DNA from: Burkholderiaceae bacterium
GTDB taxonomy: Bacteria; Pseudomonadota; Gammaproteobacteria; Burkholderiales; Burkholderiaceae
DNA length: 12,014 nt
NCBI GenBank assembly: GCA_947461335.1
Contig: CANHLB010000027.1
Span: 1-12,014 of the forward strand
Direction: 5' to 3'
Below, piece by piece: positions 8,690 to 12,014 of this stretch. The position numbers were made by a program, and so were the translations under genes. The notes beneath the pieces are model-generated. The model did not search any database. It was given only the letters and a program-made list of their open reading frames with translations, and had not been told where the DNA came from. The number at the start of each line of letters is the position of its first letter. The first letter of the stretch is position 1.

Positions 8690-9329
8690 TCAAGTTCATC
8701 AAAGTGAATACTTGAACTTTGATGATGCTAAAGAGTTCTGGAACAAACGCTTTGAGAAGGAAGAGTTTATCTTTGGTAAAGAACCAAATGAATATCTCGC
8801 TCTGCAAGCCAAAACCCATTTAAAGCCAAATCAAAAAGTTCTCTGTATTGCTGATGGTGAAGGTCGGAATGGTGTTTGGCTGGCTAAGCAGGGTATGCAA
8901 GTTGTTGGTTTTGATGTCTCTGACATTGCTTTAAAAAAAGCCAAGCAGTTTGCTAAAGAAAATCAAGTGGAGATTGTCTATTCACTATCAGATACTGATG
9001 GCTTTAACTGGCAAGAAAATACATACGATGCAGTGATTGGGATTTTTATCCAGTTTGCTGAGCCACAGATGCGTGCTCGCATCTTTCAGCAAGCATACAA
9101 AGCCTTAAAACCTGGCGGTATCTTCATATTGCAAGGCTATACCCCAAAGCAGCTAGAGTACAAAACAGGTGGCCCATCTTTAATCGAGCACCTCTATACA
9201 GAGGAAATGATTCGAGGGCTAGCGAAAGACTTTCAAATATTGGATTTGCGCTCTTATGAAAAAGAACTGAATGAAGGCGCAAGACATGCTGGGATGTCTG
9301 CTTTATTAGGTCTTGTTGCTAAGAAGTAA
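8667..9329 (+). CDS. Class I SAM-dependent methyltransferase, substrate unknown
   Basis: A 220-residue soluble protein with a Rossmann-type methyltransferase core. Motif I is VLCIADGEGRNGVWLA (58-73), the acidic residue at the end of strand 2 is D83 in GFDVSD, and the post-strand-4 region is DAVIGIFIQFAE (121-132), followed by ALKPGGIFILQG (146-157). The N-terminal FWNKRFEKEEFIFGKEPNEYL resembles TehB/thiopurine-type small-molecule methyltransferases, so a detoxifying role is possible but not shown. No ATG lies near the N-terminus. TTG 8667, TTG 8670 and GTG 8673 are alternative starts, all within the last 23 bases of metZ, which implies coupled translation. The 3' end overlaps modC on the other strand by 11 bases. 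Linkage to metZ could hint at sulfur or SAM metabolism, but this is weak inference. Confidence 0.88.
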   Translation: MLVDSKNNQVHQSEYLNFDDAKEFWNKRFEKEEFIFGKEPNEYLALQAKTHLKPNQKVLCIADGEGRNGVWLAKQGMQVVGFDVSDIALKKAKQFAKENQVEIVYSLSDTDGFNWQENTYDAVIGIFIQFAEPQMRARIFQQAYKALKPGGIFILQGYTPKQLEYKTGGPSLIEHLYTEEMIRGLAKDFQILDLRSYEKELNEGARHAGMSALLGLVAKK

Positions 9330-10425
9330 GGCGGCGTGGATCATTGATAGGGCGAAGGGGCATGATGTGAATCTTAGTCCCATCAATTTCTAGATGAGTA
9401 TTTTTTCCTACCTCTAATTCCAGTCGCTTTACTTCTGCAGCTGAAGCTTCCCAGATCAGCTTATGAGTAGCATTATTCAGAAGTAGTTGAATGACTGCAA
9501 TTTGTCCAAGGGTGCTGATTTGCTCTACATGGGCCTCAATCGAGCTTGAGCTAGGCGCCGCATGAAGGCTGATGCCATCGGCTGGGACAACCCAGGCAAC
9601 TGGAGTATTAGGAGGAATCTTGCCCTTATCCAACACTTCAAATACGGTACTACAAGCATCCCATCTGAGCTTGCCTGCAGTAAAGACCCCTGAAAACTTA
9701 TTATTGATACCCACTAGTTCTGCAACGCGAGAGTTTCTGGGCCTCTCAAAAAGAACTTGAGGTTGAGCAGTTTGCAAACCAACGCCTTGATCAATGACGG
9801 TAATGCGATCTGCTAATAAATCTGCTTCACGAAGATCATGGGTAACTAATAGAATGGGAATATTTAAATCTTTACGAAGCTCGGCAAGAGTTTTGTAGAG
9901 TCCTTGACGCGTTGGCGCATCTACTGCAGAAAAAGGCTCGTCTAATAGTAAGATCTTAGGTGATCTTGCCAAGGCTCTTGCAAGTGCAACACGCTGTTGT
10001 TGGCCACCAGATAGTTGATTGGGCATACGATGACTTAATTCGCTAATACCCATGCGATTAAGCCATTGTGCAGCTTGTACTTTACGTTCACCAAAGTCAG
10101 GAACTGAGTTGTATAGTGGTATGCAGACATTTTCTAGTGCAGATAAGTGTGGAAAGAGTGCATATTGCTGAAATAGAAATCCACAGGAGCGTTGTGCAGG
10201 CCCCAAAAGGGTAGTAATACCGCTGATTTCACTGGCTTCAAACCAGAGCTCGCCATCGCATTCAATTTTTCCAGCATGAGCGTGGTTAAGTCCGGCAATT
10301 GTGCGCAAGGCGGTGGTCTTTCCGCTGCCTGAGGGGCCTACTAAGGCATGTAGCTCACCAGCAAAGCATTCGAGCGAGAGTTGCAAAGGGTTGGGCGTGG
10401 TCTGCGAGAGCTTAATCTTGAGCAT
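9319..10425 (-). CDS. modC: Molybdate ABC transporter ATP-binding protein
   Basis: The 368-residue ATPase energises molybdate import at the inner membrane. Motifs in order are Walker A GPSGSGKT (30-37), Q-loop FLFQQYALFPHL (83-94), ABC signature LSGGQQQR (138-145), Walker B ILLLDEP (158-164), D-loop SAVD (166-169) and switch histidine VTHD (H196). A C-terminal extension from about residue 238 matches the regulatory TOBE/Mop-type domain of ModC and CysA relatives. Molybdate specificity comes mainly from the partner permease. The frame opens at GTG 10437, but ATG 10425 was chosen: it forms TAATG with the modB stop and has GGAGAG four bases upstream. The short tail overlaps the convergent methyltransferase gene. 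Sulfate or tungstate transport are less likely alternatives. Confidence 0.9.
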   Translation of the reverse strand: MLKIKLSQTTPNPLQLSLECFAGELHALVGPSGSGKTTALRTIAGLNHAHAGKIECDGELWFEASEISGITTLLGPAQRSCGFLFQQYALFPHLSALENVCIPLYNSVPDFGERKVQAAQWLNRMGISELSHRMPNQLSGGQQQRVALARALARSPKILLLDEPFSAVDAPTRQGLYKTLAELRKDLNIPILLVTHDLREADLLADRITVIDQGVGLQTAQPQVLFERPRNSRVAELVGINNKFSGVFTAGKLRWDACSTVFEVLDKGKIPPNTPVAWVVPADGISLHAAPSSSSIEAHVEQISTLGQIAVIQLLLNNATHKLIWEASAAEVKRLELEVGKNTHLEIDGTKIHIMPLRPINDPRRLTS

Positions 10426-11078
10426 TAAGCTCTCCACTCTTTAGCACGAGAAGCTTGACGGCCGAAGACGCCATAAGAGATTGCAATTGCTACAAGCGAT
10501 GTGGCTAACAAGATCAAGGAAAGAACGCCAGCTCCAGATGTATCAAAGCTTTGCACTTTGTCGTAAATGGCAATGGATACCGTTTTGGTTTCTCCAGGAA
10601 TGGCGCCACCCACCATCAGGACTACACCAAATTCTCCGAGGGTATGCGCAAAGGTAAGCACAGCAGCGCTGGTGATCCCTCGCCAAGCTAGAGGCAATTC
10701 AATCAGGCGAAAGATTTGCCAATCAGAAAGGCCGCTGACTTGGGCGGCTTCAATAATTTCTGGGTTAATCGCTTCAAAGGCACGCTGTATTGGCTGGATG
10801 GCAAATGGCAAATTGACTATCAGGGAGGCAATCAGAATGCCAGTAAATGAAAATACCAGCGGTATACCGAATAAGCTTTTGCCACCCAAGCCCACCAATA
10901 GGTAATAACCCAAGACCGTGGGCGGTAGAACGAGGGGCAGCGCTAGGCCTGCCTCAATCCAAGACTTGCTTTTACCTACTCTTTGGAGCCTATGGGCAAC
11001 CCAGATCCCAAAAGGCAGAATGAGGACAAGAGTCCAGAAGGCAAGCTTTAAAGAGAGAAGAATGGCATCCATATCCAT
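10425..11078 (-). CDS. modB: Molybdate ABC transporter permease
   Basis: A 217-residue membrane protein with about five to six hydrophobic segments, the normal size for ModB. It carries the ABC permease EAA loop (110-130, EAAQVSGLSDWQIFRLIELP), which docks on the ATPase. It is followed by HTLGEFGVVLMVGGAIPGET (145-164) and SIAIYDKVQS, closely resembling the characteristic ModB C-terminal region (LGEFG ... GNIPG ... AIYD). It forms the inner-membrane pore with ModC, and its stop overlaps the modC ATG by one base. The start is ATG 11078, with ATG 11072 (Met3) as an alternative; neither has a clear Shine-Dalgarno sequence. No modA precedes it, since the upstream neighbour is a divergent regulator gene, so the binding protein must be encoded elsewhere. 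Confidence 0.92.
   Translation of the reverse strand: MDMDAILLSLKLAFWTLVLILPFGIWVAHRLQRVGKSKSWIEAGLALPLVLPPTVLGYYLLVGLGGKSLFGIPLVFSFTGILIASLIVNLPFAIQPIQRAFEAINPEIIEAAQVSGLSDWQIFRLIELPLAWRGITSAAVLTFAHTLGEFGVVLMVGGAIPGETKTVSIAIYDKVQSFDTSGAGVLSLILLATSLVAIAISYGVFGRQASRAKEWRA
10430..10435 (-). promoter_or_regulatory. Shine-Dalgarno site deciding the modC start
   Basis: On the minus strand GGAGAG occurs within the last codons of modB, four bases before ATG 10425. This supports ATG 10425 over the in-frame GTG at 10437, which would place the Shine-Dalgarno sequence inside the coding region. Confidence 0.6.
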
Positions 11079-11182
11079 CAGTTGATTGTATCTTTAGATT
11101 TCTTAGGGTATTTCACTATAGGAGAAGTAAGCAAAAAGGCGTTAAATGCATCTATACGCATATATTCATATAAAGAAGGCTT
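11079..11182. promoter_or_regulatory. Divergent intergenic region between modB and the ArsR-type regulator gene
   Basis: These 104 bases must hold the start signals for both modBC (leftward) and arsR-soxC (rightward). The right part is AT-rich, with TATATT at 11161-11166 and TATAAA at 11169-11174 as possible -10 elements for the regulator. On the minus strand TATAGT (11120-11115) is a possible -10 for modB. No convincing -35 box was found for either. The regulator gene has a Shine-Dalgarno sequence, AAGAAGG, at 11173-11179. Possible operator elements are an imperfect dyad, GCGT (11139-11142) and ACGC (11156-11159), around the palindrome ATGCAT (11146-11151), and a direct repeat CATATA-TT-CATATA (11159-11172). 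Exact promoter positions are a guess. Confidence 0.5.
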
Positions 11183-11518
11183 ATGAAGGCTAGGGTTCAA
11201 AAAGCAACAAAGAACTTATCTCCCAAGCAGATGGAGAAAGTATTTCTTAAAGTAGCGGCCTATTTTAGTGTGCTGTCTGAGCCTACCCGTCTTCGAATCA
11301 TGTACGCCATCTGTGCTGGAGAAAAATCAGTATCTGAAGTTGTGGAGATGTGCAGCTCAAGTCAGGCCAATGTTTCAAGACATTTATTGGCGTTGCATAA
11401 GGCTGGAATTTTGCTCAGGCGCAAAGAGGGCGTTACGGTGTATTACTCAATTGCTGATAACGCCACTGTAGAGATGTGTCAGTCTGTTTGTGCAAAGATT
11501 GCTGAAGGTATTCATTAA
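11183..11518 (+). CDS. ArsR/SmtB-family winged-helix transcriptional regulator
   Basis: A 111-residue DNA-binding protein of the ArsR fold. The N-terminal helix carries FSVLSEPTRLRIM (28-40), the recognition helix is SSSQANVSRHLLALHKAGIL (58-77), and the wing is RRKEGVTVYYSI (79-90). Cysteines lie at 44, 57, 99 and 103; the CVC metal site of classical arsenic ArsR is absent. ArsR-type regulators (SoxR, BigR, SqrR) control many sox and sulfide-oxidation clusters by reacting with sulfur species through two cysteines. Here C44 with C99 or C103 could play that part, which is inference. It is divergent from modBC and 32 bases upstream of soxC, with which it is probably co-transcribed, and it may repress both sides. 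The ATG has AAGAAGG three bases upstream. Confidence 0.88.
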   Translation: MKARVQKATKNLSPKQMEKVFLKVAAYFSVLSEPTRLRIMYAICAGEKSVSEVVEMCSSSQANVSRHLLALHKAGILLRRKEGVTVYYSIADNATVEMCQSVCAKIAEGIH

Positions 11519-11550
11519 CTTTAGAGGATGTATTCTCAAGCAAAGGTCAA

Positions 11551-12014
11551 ATGACTAAGAAGCAAATTGAATTAAGTGCTCAGGATATTTCAACGGTTGA
11601 GAAACCTATTAATAGAGCGCGCCTGGTTAAAGCACCAGAGCATTTCATACCTCAGGAGCTCATTGCTGATATCAATGCCAATGGGCTTGATGAAACTCGC
11701 CGCGGCTTTCTGCGTAAAGGTTTCTTCTCAGCCTTAGGGGGAGTTGCTGCAGGCTTGGTAGCCCCATCGGCATTTGCTGCCGGTGAAGGCGACCCAGCGA
11801 TCTTAGAAAAGCAAGAATGGCAAACTACCCTTGGTAAGAACGTGGCGACAATGCCATATGGAGTACCATCTATCTATGAAGCAAATCTCATACGCCGTGA
11901 ATCACCAGGTTTAACACGCGTATCCGCTGCTTCAGTGGCATTTACACCGCTACAGGGTTTATTTGGAACGATTACGCCAAACGGTTTGCACTTCGAGCGC
12001 CATCATCAGGGTTG
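11551..12014 (+). CDS. soxC: Sulfane dehydrogenase subunit SoxC, N-terminal part (partial)
   Basis: The frame is open to the window end, with 154 complete codons visible. SoxC is the molybdenum-cofactor subunit of SoxCD, the periplasmic enzyme that oxidises SoxY-bound sulfane sulfur during thiosulfate oxidation and passes electrons to cytochromes. A twin-arginine signal is visible: TRRGFLRKG (R50, R51), a hydrophobic stretch FFSALGGVAAGLVAP and a likely cleavage after AFA (74-76). The mature start matches the SoxC/sulfite oxidase family, with MPYGVPSIYE, then FTPLQGLFGTITPNGLHFERHHQG, part of the cofactor-binding fold. The ATG at 11551 has AAGG six bases upstream and is the only good start. 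The n-region before the twin arginines is long (49 residues). A related sulfite dehydrogenase is the alternative; soxD would be expected downstream. Confidence 0.92.
   Translation, partial: MTKKQIELSAQDISTVEKPINRARLVKAPEHFIPQELIADINANGLDETRRGFLRKGFFSALGGVAAGLVAPSAFAAGEGDPAILEKQEWQTTLGKNVATMPYGVPSIYEANLIRRESPGLTRVSAASVAFTPLQGLFGTITPNGLHFERHHQG

Noticed and set aside
9300..9360. Bidirectional terminator between the methyltransferase and modC
   Set aside because: The genes overlap by 11 bases and no stem-loop with a T tract was found on either strand.
10426..10437. GTG start for modC
   Set aside because: ATG 10425 has a properly spaced GGAGAG and the TAATG overlap with modB; the GTG would put that site inside the coding region.
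10567..10905. 112-codon plus-strand open frame inside modB
   Set aside because: Antisense to a well-supported ModB permease; no family features of its own.
1..12014. New defence system, CRISPR, mobile element, tRNA or riboswitch
   Set aside because: Read through on both strands; no repeat arrays, transposase or integrase genes, inverted terminal repeats, tRNA-like cloverleaf or long structured leader were seen.

Overview
The window looks like a free-living freshwater betaproteobacterium of the Burkholderiaceae, most like Polynucleobacter. This is inferred from the moderate-to-low GC content, the compact gene packing and the gene order trpF-trpB-trpA-accD-folC-SPOR-cvpA-purF-metZ, which is a familiar betaproteobacterial arrangement. 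No database comparison was possible. There are no RNA genes, mobile elements, CRISPR arrays or gene-free stretches over 300 bases.

Positions 1-8689 are one plus-strand run of housekeeping genes. It opens with the 3' end of trpF and continues with trpB and trpA (last steps of tryptophan synthesis), accD (carboxyltransferase beta subunit of acetyl-CoA carboxylase), folC (folate/dihydrofolate synthase), a membrane-anchored SPOR-domain protein, cvpA, purF (first committed step of purine synthesis) and metZ (homocysteine formation). Gaps are between -23 and +60 bases, and most junctions overlap or abut, so the run is probably one or a few operons. A hairpin between purF and metZ is the only terminator-like structure seen.

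Positions 8667-9329 hold a small SAM-dependent methyltransferase of unknown substrate. It starts inside the end of metZ with a non-ATG codon. Its 3' end overlaps by 11 bases the end of modC, which is convergent.

Positions 9319-11078 (minus strand) are modB-modC, the permease and ATPase of a molybdate ABC transporter, translationally coupled through TAATG. No modA is present in the window. A 104-base intergenic region separates modB from a divergent pair: an ArsR-type repressor with four cysteines and the first part of soxC. SoxC is the Tat-exported molybdenum subunit of the sulfane dehydrogenase in the thiosulfate-oxidising Sox system, and it runs off the window.

The left two thirds is ordinary core metabolism. 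The right third appears to be the edge of a sulfur-oxidation cluster, where a molybdenum uptake pair sits back to back with a molybdoenzyme gene and a possible sulfur-responsive regulator. That arrangement is the most interesting feature here. It is a variation on known parts rather than an evident new system.
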